Below, in pieces: positions 51,177 to 59,040 of a DNA stretch of 64,000 bases; within the stretch, counting starts at the first letter, position 1, and each line of letters starts with the position of its first letter. The position numbers were made by a program, and so were the translations under genes. The stretch lies in the NCBI RefSeq assembly GCF_018128545.1, contig NZ_JAGSND010000008.1:62001-126000 (forward strand). The letters run 5' to 3'. The notes under the pieces are model-generated. The model was not told the origin of the DNA, did no database searches, and was given only the letters and a program-made list of their open reading frames with translations. This DNA is from Sinanaerobacter chloroacetimidivorans. GTDB lineage: Bacteria > Bacillota > Clostridia > Peptostreptococcales > Anaerovoracaceae.

Positions 51177-53105
51177 ATGATGAGATATCAGAAAGTGATT
51201 GCCATCCTGTTTTTTACTTTGATTTTTGCGGGATTCAGCTACGTTTATGCCAGTGCAGAGTCCTTTGAAACAAAGAATTTCGATGTTCAGGTGGATCTGA
51301 ATGAGAATAACACCTTTCGTGTCAATGAATCTATAAACGTTGAATTCACGGAGCCGAGGCACGGAATTTACCGCTATATCCCCTATACCGGCGTAACAAC
51401 CAGGAAGATAGACGGAGAGGTGGTTGAAAAAAGATACCGGATGAAGATTTCGGATGTTCAGGTTGACGGGTACGATTTCGATACTTATTGGGAGAATGGA
51501 AATCTGGTGATTCGAATCGGCAGTGAAGATATTTTGGTAAACGGCCCGCAGACCTATCATATCAGCTATCAATGCACGCTCTATGATGATAGGAATGAAG
51601 CATTTGACAGCTTTTATTGGAACATGATTCCGGCAGAATGGACTTCTCAAACAGAGAGTGGATGGCCTTCGTCCATAGAATCAGCCGCTATGACCGTTCA
51701 GATGCCGAAAGAATTTGATCAAAATAAGGTTGAATTTATAGCTGGTTTTTATGGTATGGCGGATCTTGATTCAGTAGATTGGAAAAAAGAAGGTACCGTT
51801 ATTACGGCAGCTACCAATCGTGTCCTGGAGGCTGGGGAGGGTGTCACCCTGAATATTCTGCTGCCCGAAGGATATTTTGCCGGAGAGAAAACCAATGACT
51901 GGATGCTTTGGCTGATGATTATTCTGATGATTGCGGCGCCTGTTTTGAGCCTGCTCTTGTGGTTTGCCTTCGGCAGAGATCCGAAACTGATCAAGACTGT
52001 GGAATTTTACCCCCCGGGGGATATCAGCCCTGCAGAAATCGGCTATATTATAGATGGCTATGTTGACAGCAAGGATTTGGTTTCCCTAATTATTTATTGG
52101 GCCAATAAGGGATATATAACCATTAAAGAACTAAAAAAAGATCATTTTGTTTTAAGAAAAGAAAAGGATCTGCCAATCAATGCCAAGACTTATGAATATA
52201 CCATGTTCGGCGGTTTATTTCAGGATCGTGACGAAGTGACTCTTGAGGAGCTGAAAGGTGACTTCTACAGTCATTTCGACGCAGCAAAGGGGCAATTGAA
52301 AGCAAACTTTACCATGAGAAAAGAAAACCGGATATTTACTCAAAGTTCTTTGGGCGCCAGAGCAATGGGCATTCTTTTGATGGTGGTTCCTACCTTCTCG
52401 TTATTGCTGCTCGGATGGGGTTACAGCTTATTTGATCCGCTCTTCCTCATTTTTGGCATTCCGGTCGTGCTCTTTGCTATCCTTGGGTTTGCAATCATTA
52501 TTGTGACCTATGACAGAAAAGACAGCAATTCCGGAAGAAAGAGTACCACACTGTATTTCTTCGGATATCTGCTTTTCGGGCTGTCCGGAGTCGGGGCAGT
52601 GGTTTACAGTTATTTTTTACTGGATGCTGTTTTAGTAGGTGTGATGGCAGTACTGGCATCGTTGATTTCTCTTACTTTTACCATGAGGATGAAGCAAAGA
52701 ACAAAGAAAAGCACCATGCAGCTGGGCCGAATCCTCGGCTTTAAGGAATTTATCAGAACGGCGGAATTGGATCGTATCAAAATGCTGGTGGAAGAAACGC
52801 CAAATTATTTTTATAATGTTCTGCCCTATGCCTATGTTTTTGGTCTGACAGACAAATGGGCCAAGAAATTTGAAGGGATCGTTGCAGAGCCGCCCAACTG
52901 GTACCAAGCGGGCTACCAGGGAGGAGTATTTCACACCTATCTCTTTATAAACTCTTTCCACCATTATACAAATGCATTGCAAAACAACATCGCCATACCA
53001 CCGGCCCCTTCCGGCGGAGGCAGCGGCTTTTCCGGCGGTGGTTTTTCAGGAGGCGGCGGCTTCTCAGGCGGCGGCATGGGAGGCGGAGGAGGCGGCAGCT
53101 GGTAG
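51177..53105 (+). CDS. DUF2207 domain-containing membrane protein
   Basis: 642 residues: signal peptide, external DUF2207 domain (about 28-240) with D-L-N-E-N-N-T-F-R-V-N-E-S and H-G-I-Y-R-Y-I-P, a membrane helix (~250), a cytosolic segment, two or more central helices (~395-450) and a C-terminal Gly/Ser/Phe repeat tail, G-S-G-F-S-G-G-G-F-S-G-G-G-G-F-S and on. The tail is typical of the family. It follows lemA and is probably co-transcribed. Function unknown, perhaps in envelope maintenance. Confidence 0.85.
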   Translation: MMRYQKVIAILFFTLIFAGFSYVYASAESFETKNFDVQVDLNENNTFRVNESINVEFTEPRHGIYRYIPYTGVTTRKIDGEVVEKRYRMKISDVQVDGYDFDTYWENGNLVIRIGSEDILVNGPQTYHISYQCTLYDDRNEAFDSFYWNMIPAEWTSQTESGWPSSIESAAMTVQMPKEFDQNKVEFIAGFYGMADLDSVDWKKEGTVITAATNRVLEAGEGVTLNILLPEGYFAGEKTNDWMLWLMIILMIAAPVLSLLLWFAFGRDPKLIKTVEFYPPGDISPAEIGYIIDGYVDSKDLVSLIIYWANKGYITIKELKKDHFVLRKEKDLPINAKTYEYTMFGGLFQDRDEVTLEELKGDFYSHFDAAKGQLKANFTMRKENRIFTQSSLGARAMGILLMVVPTFSLLLLGWGYSLFDPLFLIFGIPVVLFAILGFAIIIVTYDRKDSNSGRKSTTLYFFGYLLFGLSGVGAVVYSYFLLDAVLVGVMAVLASLISLTFTMRMKQRTKKSTMQLGRILGFKEFIRTAELDRIKMLVEETPNYFYNVLPYAYVFGLTDKWAKKFEGIVAEPPNWYQAGYQGGVFHTYLFINSFHHYTNALQNNIAIPPAPSGGGSGFSGGGFSGGGGFSGGGMGGGGGGSW

Positions 53106-53134
53106 CCGATCATTCAACGACAAAAATAATAATA

Positions 53135-53237
53135 GTGCACCTGCCTGGTATATTCCCTTGGGAACACGGTCGCTTTCACGTAAAGAAAAGCTCCAACGGT
53201 TCCCGCGGAAACATACCGGCGCGGTGCACTTTTTTCG
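53135..53237 (+). terminator. Large multi-stem terminator-like structure
   Basis: AGTGCACC and GGTGCACT (53135-53142, 53224-53231) form the base, TGGTAT/ATACC extends it, and GGGAAC/GTTCCC (53161-53166, 53200-53205) makes an inner stem. A run of six T residues follows. Confidence 0.6.
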
Positions 53238-53238
53238 A

Positions 53239-54393
53239 CTATTTGTTAAGTTGACTTATTGTGGGATTGACGTTCCAGTACTCCGAAAGCTGCCGGAATT
53301 CCTCTCCTGAGGATTTCTTTTCCTTTCCTGTTTTGACAGCCCGGATCATGATATTTTTTGAGGTATGTTCCAGGCTGGTAAACTCCACTAAAGCGACGTC
53401 ATAGCCTACTTCCTCCAGCTTCAGGCTGCGAAGGCCATCCGTAAGAATAGAGGAAAACCGTTCTTTTAATATACCGTGCTTCATGATCGGTAAGTGAAAA
53501 TTGTTTTCAAGCTGATGAAATAATTCATGCTGACAGCAAGGAACGGATAGTATGATAGATGCATTCCATTTGACAGCCTTCATCAATGCAAAATCAGTTG
53601 CGGTATCACAGGCATGAAGGGTGACCACCATGTCAGCAGGATCATTACCGGTATAATCAGCGATGTCTCCTTTTAAAAACTTCAGTTCCTGATAGTTCAA
53701 ATCAGCTGCAACGATATTACAGAATTCGATTACGTCTTCTTTCAAATCCAACCCAATGATTTCAACATTTTTGTTCAGCATTATTTTCAGATAATAATAA
53801 AGTGCAAAGGTGAGATAAGCTTTGCCGCAGCCGAAATCTACAATCCTGATTGCTTTGGCATCTTTTGCAGGATCCGGCAAATATGCTAATACATCAGAAA
53901 CAATATCTAAAAATCGATTGATCTGCCGAAATTTTGAATAATGCTTCTGTATAACATGTCCTTCCTGATCCATGACTCCAAGACGAATGAGAAAATCACA
54001 GGGTATGTCGTCAGGAATCAAATATTGCTTTGCCTGATTATGATCTAAAGAAGGCAGTCCTTTTGAAGGAGGCTTTTTTAGGATTCTTGGCAGGTGTGGT
54101 TTTGCTGCCAGTATCTGATAGTCTCCTTCGGAGCTAAATAAATTCACCTGCTTAAAGCTGTCCTGAATTAAGTTTTTACTAACCTCCAAGCATTTTTCAG
54201 GGGACAGATTTTCATGGGTGACCTTATTTTTATAATGGTATTCGATCTGACAGTAATAACTCCCATTCAGAAGGATCGGCCTTATCACAGCTTTCTGATA
54301 AGGTACGGACTTGTTTCGTAATCCGCTGAAGACCGCCTTTACTAAGGTTTGATTTGATAGTATTTCTTTCAATAATAAAATAATCTTTTCCAT
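53239..54393 (-). CDS. Class I SAM-dependent methyltransferase with N-terminal extension
   Basis: 384 residues. Residues 1-160 form an unrecognised N-terminal region. The Rossmann domain starts with I-V-D-F-G-C-G-K-A-Y-L-T-F near residue 187, followed by I-I-G-L-D-L-K, and L-H-A-C-D-T-A-T-D. S-V-P-C-C-Q-H-E resembles the P-C-C-H motif of GSTCD-like methyltransferases. The target, perhaps RNA, is unknown. It starts about 80 bp downstream of the amidase array, with a terminator between. Confidence 0.78.
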   Translation of the reverse strand: MEKIILLLKEILSNQTLVKAVFSGLRNKSVPYQKAVIRPILLNGSYYCQIEYHYKNKVTHENLSPEKCLEVSKNLIQDSFKQVNLFSSEGDYQILAAKPHLPRILKKPPSKGLPSLDHNQAKQYLIPDDIPCDFLIRLGVMDQEGHVIQKHYSKFRQINRFLDIVSDVLAYLPDPAKDAKAIRIVDFGCGKAYLTFALYYYLKIMLNKNVEIIGLDLKEDVIEFCNIVAADLNYQELKFLKGDIADYTGNDPADMVVTLHACDTATDFALMKAVKWNASIILSVPCCQHELFHQLENNFHLPIMKHGILKERFSSILTDGLRSLKLEEVGYDVALVEFTSLEHTSKNIMIRAVKTGKEKKSSGEEFRQLSEYWNVNPTISQLNK

Positions 54394-54426
54394 ATTGGTA
54401 TTTTACCATATTTCATCTTTTTTTAA

Positions 54427-54471
54427 CAATAAAAGAATGACGGCTATGTATTTTTGCAAGGGCCGCCATTC
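54427..54471 (-). terminator. Terminator of the amidase array
   Basis: GAATGGCGGC pairs with GCCGTCATTC (9 of 10 pairs) on the minus strand, followed by a T-rich run. It lies just after the last array gene. Confidence 0.7.
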
Positions 54472-54476
54472 CATCC

Positions 54477-55022
54477 TTAAGGTCTTGGTCTTTCAAAGGG
54501 GATGCCGAAATATTGAGACACACCCAGGGCAAGAATTCTTCCTATGGCATTGAGGTTATCCTGGATCCAAAGGGCATCAAGAAGATTATCTCTGTATCCT
54601 ACATTTGCGCGAATGGAAGTAGCGTTGGTTAATCTTAATTCTTCATTGGTTCGATTGGGTACTGTCGTTACCAGATTGGGTCTGGGATAAATCGCTCTCA
54701 GATTATCCGCTATGATTTCCGCTGCTATTTGTCCTTGCGGGTCATCGGCAAAAAAGAAAAAAGTAGGTCCTTGTAAAGTTCCTGATAAGTACTCCGGTGA
54801 TACACTGGAACCTAATGAGAAGTGCAAGTCATAGTTACCGGCATTGGATTCCTCTATAATTTCAGATAGATCTGCATTGGGTGCGCTTCGAGTCACCTCG
54901 ATCCCGCTGCCAATTAAATAAGGCACCATGGCATCAGCGATTTTGTTCATATAATATTCTTCGGTTCCTCCGGTAATAAACTCAAAATCATCACTGGAAG
55001 GGCTTAAATATAGTGTAGGCAC
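54477..55022 (-). CDS. Amidase_3-fold paralogue D (catalytic residues lost)
   Basis: 181 residues starting at GTG 55022, which has AAGGAGG upstream; an ATG at 55040 overlaps that site. It keeps the family frame Y-L-S-P-S, G-G-T-E-E-Y-Y-M-N-K-I-A-D-A-M-V-P-Y-L and I-Y-P-R-P-N-L-V-T. The position of the zinc His (H72 in copy A) is Gly in F-S-L-G-S-S, and the catalytic Glu is Asn in R-A-N-V-G-Y-R-D-N. No amidase activity is expected. Last gene of the four. Confidence 0.75.
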   Translation of the reverse strand: MPTLYLSPSSDDFEFITGGTEEYYMNKIADAMVPYLIGSGIEVTRSAPNADLSEIIEESNAGNYDLHFSLGSSVSPEYLSGTLQGPTFFFFADDPQGQIAAEIIADNLRAIYPRPNLVTTVPNRTNEELRLTNATSIRANVGYRDNLLDALWIQDNLNAIGRILALGVSQYFGIPFERPRP

Positions 55023-55043
55023 GAAAGTAACCTCCTTCAAAAA

Positions 55044-55613
55044 TTATGTTCTTGTGACAGGATTATAGAAATTTGGAAGCTCTGTAAATGGAATATTGAA
55101 ATATTCTGTTAAAGATAAAACTAATTGTCGGGCAATGGGCTGAATATTATCTTTGATCCATTGAACCTCTTCTGCATTATCCCGATACCCCAAGTCAGCA
55201 ACGGTGGCAACCGCATCTGTATAGACCAGCTCCATCATGGTTTTGCTGGGGACTGTCAGCACCAGATTGGGTCTGGGATAAATCGCTTTTAAATTATTGG
55301 CAATAATCTCGGCAGCTGTATGACTGCGAAGATCATAGGCAAAAAAATATATTTCAGGACCTTGTATTTCTCCAGCCAGTTCCTCAGGTGCTTCATTGGT
55401 TTTCAAACCAAGAAACAGATCATAATAGCCTGCGTTGGCATCCTCAATAATCTCGGATAAAGAGTCGCCCGGGTTGCTTCTTGAGAATTCAATGCCATTA
55501 GCTCTCAAATAGGGAACCATTGCGTCAGCAATAAGGTTCATATAGTATTCTTCTGTACCTCCATTGATCAATGGAATCTCACGGTTGGATGGATTTAAAT
55601 AAACTCTGGGCAC
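55044..55613 (-). CDS. Amidase_3-fold paralogue C (catalytic residues lost)
   Basis: 189 residues, GTG start with an AGGAGG site. The layout matches copy A, but the zinc His is Lys in L-G-L-K-T-N-E-A and the catalytic Glu is Asp in V-A-D-L-G-Y-R-D-N. The first ligand region is L-N-P-S-N-R-E-I. The N-P-S-N and E-A-P-E-E segments are close to those of B and D. Probably a binding or structural protein. Confidence 0.75.
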   Translation of the reverse strand: MPRVYLNPSNREIPLINGGTEEYYMNLIADAMVPYLRANGIEFSRSNPGDSLSEIIEDANAGYYDLFLGLKTNEAPEELAGEIQGPEIYFFAYDLRSHTAAEIIANNLKAIYPRPNLVLTVPSKTMMELVYTDAVATVADLGYRDNAEEVQWIKDNIQPIARQLVLSLTEYFNIPFTELPNFYNPVTRT

Positions 55614-55617
55614 AAAA

Positions 55618-56211
55618 CTAGTACCTCCTTATCCGCTTTTTAAAAGCCGGGGTCACGGGTTGTGCTTGCTGCGGTGCCGCAAAGGGGACATCGAGATACT
55701 CCGCTATTGACATTACCAGATTTTGAGCGATGAGATCGATATTGTTCGTAATCCACATAGCATCCAGAAGATTATCCCGGTACCCAAGCATTGGCATCAC
55801 TGCCGCTGCATCGGTATCCCTCAATTCCCTCAGAAGGCGGTTGGAGTTTACCTGAACAAGGTCCGGATTGGGATAAATCTGTTTCAGGTTTTTTGCCATT
55901 ATATTTGCAATGACTCTTCCGCCAGGGCTGCCCGTATAATAGATGACATTGGGCCCCTGAAGCGTTCCCACAGAAAATTCCGGTGCTGAATCGGTGTTGA
56001 GTGCAACATGCAAATCATAGTATTGAGCATTGGACTCATCGATGATTTGCTGCTCGGTCATATTGGGACTGCTTCTTGTAAACTCTATTCCCGAAGCGCG
56101 CAAATAGGGTACCATGGCGTCAGCAACCTGGTTCATGTATTCTTCCTCGTTTCCTCCTGTAATAAAATACTGAAATTCTGCACTTGAGGGGCTTAAATAG
56201 ATTCTTGCCAC
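55618..56211 (-). CDS. Amidase_3-fold paralogue B (catalytic residues lost)
   Basis: 197 residues, GTG start with AAGGAGG 10 nt upstream. The zinc His is Asn72 in A-L-N-T-D-S-A-P-E and the catalytic Glu is Met141 in V-M-P-M-L-G-Y-R-D-N. The helix G-G-N-E-E-E-Y-M-N is kept. A C-terminal extension rich in Gln, Pro and basic residues (Q-Q-A-Q-P-V-T-P-A-F-K-K-R) is found only here. Four bases separate it from copy C. Confidence 0.75.
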   Translation of the reverse strand: MARIYLSPSSAEFQYFITGGNEEEYMNQVADAMVPYLRASGIEFTRSSPNMTEQQIIDESNAQYYDLHVALNTDSAPEFSVGTLQGPNVIYYTGSPGGRVIANIMAKNLKQIYPNPDLVQVNSNRLLRELRDTDAAAVMPMLGYRDNLLDAMWITNNIDLIAQNLVMSIAEYLDVPFAAPQQAQPVTPAFKKRIRRY

Positions 56212-56262
56212 AAAAAATACCTCCTTTATATTCTTGAGTAGGGAATGGCAGAATTCCCTTGA

Positions 56263-56817
56263 TCAGTTACCTGCTTCTATTCCGGCAAAAGGAATTTCGA
56301 AGTATTCCGTTAAAGAATGTACCAAATTTCCAGCTATAATATTGATATTGTTTTCTATCCACTGCGCATCATCATAATTATCATGATAAGCAATTTCAAC
56401 CAGAACCGACGGAGCTTTGGTTCTTCTGAGTTCGGCAAGAGTGGTAGTTGGAATTACGGTGACGAGAGTAGGATCCGGATAGATTTTTTTCAGGTTATCA
56501 CCAATGAGTTTTGCTGCTTGTTTCCCGGCGGTACTGTAGGCATAATAGTAAACATCCGGACCTTGCAGGATCCCGGCCAAATTATCCGGAGAAGAGTTGG
56601 AGTGCAAAGCAAAATGTAAATCATATTCGTCAGCATTTGACTGTTCGATTACCTGAGATAAGGAAACGGCAGGATTATTTCTTGCAAACATGATATTGTT
56701 TGCCCTTAAGTAGGGTACCATTGCATCTGCAATGAGATTCATGTAATACTCCTCATTCCCGCCTGTCACATAAGAATTCTGATCCTGGACAGACGGGCTT
56801 AAATATATATTAGGCAC
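56263..56817 (-). CDS. N-acetylmuramoyl-L-alanine amidase-like protein (copy A, most intact)
   Basis: 184 residues, GTG start with AAGGAGG. It fits the Amidase_3 (CwlD/CwlC-type) fold: L-S-P-S-V-Q11 where most members have G-H-G-G, zinc Glu in G-G-N-E-E-Y-Y-M-N, zinc His72 in A-L-H-S-N-S-S-P and catalytic Glu141 in V-L-V-E-I-A-Y-H-D-N. It may cleave the muramic acid-peptide link, with Gln in place of the first His ligand. It is the first gene of the array, with a sigma-K-like promoter upstream, so action in the mother cell or on the spore is inferred. Confidence 0.7.
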   Translation of the reverse strand: MPNIYLSPSVQDQNSYVTGGNEEYYMNLIADAMVPYLRANNIMFARNNPAVSLSQVIEQSNADEYDLHFALHSNSSPDNLAGILQGPDVYYYAYSTAGKQAAKLIGDNLKKIYPDPTLVTVIPTTTLAELRRTKAPSVLVEIAYHDNYDDAQWIENNINIIAGNLVHSLTEYFEIPFAGIEAGN

Positions 56818-56841
56818 TAAAAATACCTCCTTTTTTTCCTA

Positions 56842-56869
56842 TATATTATGCGAAAGCAAGCATGCTGGT
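56842..56869 (-). promoter_or_regulatory. Sigma-K-like promoter of the amidase array
   Basis: On the minus strand AC (56869-56868), 17 bp, then CATAATATA (56850-56842) matches the late mother-cell consensus AC-N16/17-CATANNNTA. The start site would fall about 18 nt before the copy A GTG. Confidence 0.55.
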
Positions 56870-57064
56870 GATTTATTTAAAATAATAAAGAAAGTACTTT
56901 ACCTGTCGTACCGTCGTAGTTTTCCTCTGTTGGGATTTACGAGGGAGCTACATAATAATTTAATAAATTACTATAAAAATTACGATAAAGTAGAAAAAAC
57001 TGTTGTTTTTCTGATAATTCTGTTATAATAGTAAGGTTGAAAAACAGAAAGCAGGAAATAACTC

Positions 57065-58876
57065 ATGAAAGAAAAACAAAAAATAATTAATATTGCTGTA
57101 ATTGCCCACGTTGATGCGGGGAAATCCACATTGGTGGATGCCTTTCTTTCTCAGAGCGGAGTATTCAGAGAGAATGAAGAAATCGTGGACTGCATCATGG
57201 ACAGCAATGATATAGAGAGAGAACGGGGAATCACCATATATTCAAAAAATTGTTCCGTTATGCATAATGATGTTAAGATCAACATCGTAGACACGCCGGG
57301 GCATGCCGATTTTTCATCCGAGGTAGAGCGTATTATCAAAACGGTAGATACGGTAATTTTATTGGTGGATTCCAGTGAAGGGCCTATGCCGCAAACCAGA
57401 TTCGTGCTGCAAAAATCTCTGGAAATGGGGCTGAATCCTATTTTGCTGATTAATAAAATCGATAAGAAAGATCAACGGGCCGTAGAAGTCGTAGACATGG
57501 TCTACGAGCTGTTTATGGAGCTTGATGCAACCAACGAGCAGCTGGATTTTCCGATTCTCTACGGCATTGCAAAGCATGGTATTGCAAAAACGGAACTGGA
57601 CGAGGAAAGTGACGATATCACACCTCTCTTTGATACCATAATCAATCATGCGGAACCTTATCCCGACTATAATGACGAGCCTCTGCAGATGCAGGTATCT
57701 ACCTTGGCTTATGATGATTATATCGGCAGACTTGGAATCGGCAGAATCTATAAGGGAAAGATCAGAACCGGCCAGACCGTGGCGGTCTGCAAGGCCGACG
57801 GCAGTACGGTTCAGAGAAAAATCAATCAAGTCTTCGTTTATAAAGGACTTAAGAGAACACCGGTAGAAGAAGCTGAATGCGGGGATATTGTGGTACTTTC
57901 CGGAATATCCGATATTTCCATCGGGGAAACCATTTGTGATGAAAAATTCCCGGAAGCTATGGAAATGATCCATATCGAGGAGCCTACCTTATCTATGAAC
58001 TTTATGGTAAATAAGTCGCCCTTTGCCGGCAGAGCGGGAAAATATGTAACTTCCAGACATATCAAGGAGAGACTGGAAAAAGAGCTGGAGGTCAACGTAG
58101 GGCTTTTGGTAGAACCCCTGGAAACCACCGATGGGTTTAAGGTCTCCGGCAGAGGAGAGCTCCACCTGTCCATCCTTCTTGAAAACATGAGAAGAGAAGG
58201 CTATGAAGTAGCGGTATCCAAACCTGAAGTCATCATGCATCGTGATGAAAAGGGGAAGCTGCTGGAACCCATTGAACAGGCAGTGATCACCGTTCCTGAC
58301 GAATACTCCGGCGCTGTGATTTCCAAATTGAATATCCGAAAAGGGATCATGACCAGCATGTCCGGCAAGGACGGGTATTCCAAGCTGGAGTATCTGGTTC
58401 CCACAAGAGGGCTTCTTGGGTACCGGACAGAATTTATCAACGACACCAGAGGAGAAGGAACCTTCGTCAGACGCTTTGAAAAGTTTGAACCATATAAGGG
58501 AGAAATACCACAAAGAATAAACGGTGCTGTCATTGCACAGGAAGAGGGTGTGGCTACGCCCTATGCTCTGGATAATATCAGTGAACGTGCAATTCTGTTT
58601 ATCGAACCTGGGACAAAGGTTTATGAAGGTATGATTGTAGGAATGAACAGCAGGAATGAAGACATGGTGGTAAATGCCTGTAAAGCAAAAAAGACTACTA
58701 ACATGAGAGCAGCAGGAAGCGATGAAGCAGTCAAGCTTTCGCCGGCCAGAATCTTCACCCTGGAAGAAGCTCTGGAATTCATTAATGACGATGAGCTGGT
58801 GGAAATCGTCCCTAACGATATACGATTAAGAAAAAAATATCTAAAAGAATTAGAACGTAGAAGAAGCGGAAGATAA
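57065..58876 (+). CDS. typA: Ribosome-associated GTPase TypA/BipA
   Basis: 603 residues. G1 motif A-H-V-D-A-G-K-S-T near residue 14, R-E-R-G-I-T-I-Y in switch I, D-T-P-G-H-A-D and N-K-I-D, followed by domains II, III, V-like and the BipA-specific C-terminal domain (R-G-L-L-G-Y-R-T-E-F). It binds ribosomes and aids 50S assembly and stress growth. The full length is present. Single gene with a terminator overlapping its stop codon. Confidence 0.96.
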   Translation: MKEKQKIINIAVIAHVDAGKSTLVDAFLSQSGVFRENEEIVDCIMDSNDIERERGITIYSKNCSVMHNDVKINIVDTPGHADFSSEVERIIKTVDTVILLVDSSEGPMPQTRFVLQKSLEMGLNPILLINKIDKKDQRAVEVVDMVYELFMELDATNEQLDFPILYGIAKHGIAKTELDEESDDITPLFDTIINHAEPYPDYNDEPLQMQVSTLAYDDYIGRLGIGRIYKGKIRTGQTVAVCKADGSTVQRKINQVFVYKGLKRTPVEEAECGDIVVLSGISDISIGETICDEKFPEAMEMIHIEEPTLSMNFMVNKSPFAGRAGKYVTSRHIKERLEKELEVNVGLLVEPLETTDGFKVSGRGELHLSILLENMRREGYEVAVSKPEVIMHRDEKGKLLEPIEQAVITVPDEYSGAVISKLNIRKGIMTSMSGKDGYSKLEYLVPTRGLLGYRTEFINDTRGEGTFVRRFEKFEPYKGEIPQRINGAVIAQEEGVATPYALDNISERAILFIEPGTKVYEGMIVGMNSRNEDMVVNACKAKKTTNMRAAGSDEAVKLSPARIFTLEEALEFINDDELVEIVPNDIRLRKKYLKELERRRSGR

Positions 58877-58890
58877 CCGCTTCTTTTCTT
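58863..58890 (+). terminator. Terminator of typA
   Basis: GAAGCGG pairs with CCGCTTC around AAGATAA, which contains the stop codon; TTTTCTTT follows. Confidence 0.75.
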
Positions 58891-58901
58891 TAAATTCTCT
58901 A

Positions 58902-58954
58902 TTGACAATGTGTGACTACGAGTGTAAACTATAACCGTGACTACGATTGTAGTC
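58902..58954 (+). promoter_or_regulatory. Promoter with two BlaI-type operators
   Basis: TTGACA (58902-58907) and TAAACT (58925-58930), 17-bp spacing. GACTAC-GAGT-GTAAAC (58914-58929) covers the spacer and -10; the perfect copy GACTAC-GATT-GTAGTC (58939-58954) lies 25 bp later, over the start site. TAC-N4-GTA matches BlaI/MecI half-site geometry. Confidence 0.75.
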
Positions 58955-59040
58955 CGCGTTTCAAAAGGGGTATTTCTTCGTTCTCGGATACAGGGTGAAT
59001 TTTCTGGAACGAAGGGATGCTTTGTGAAAGGGGAAATATT

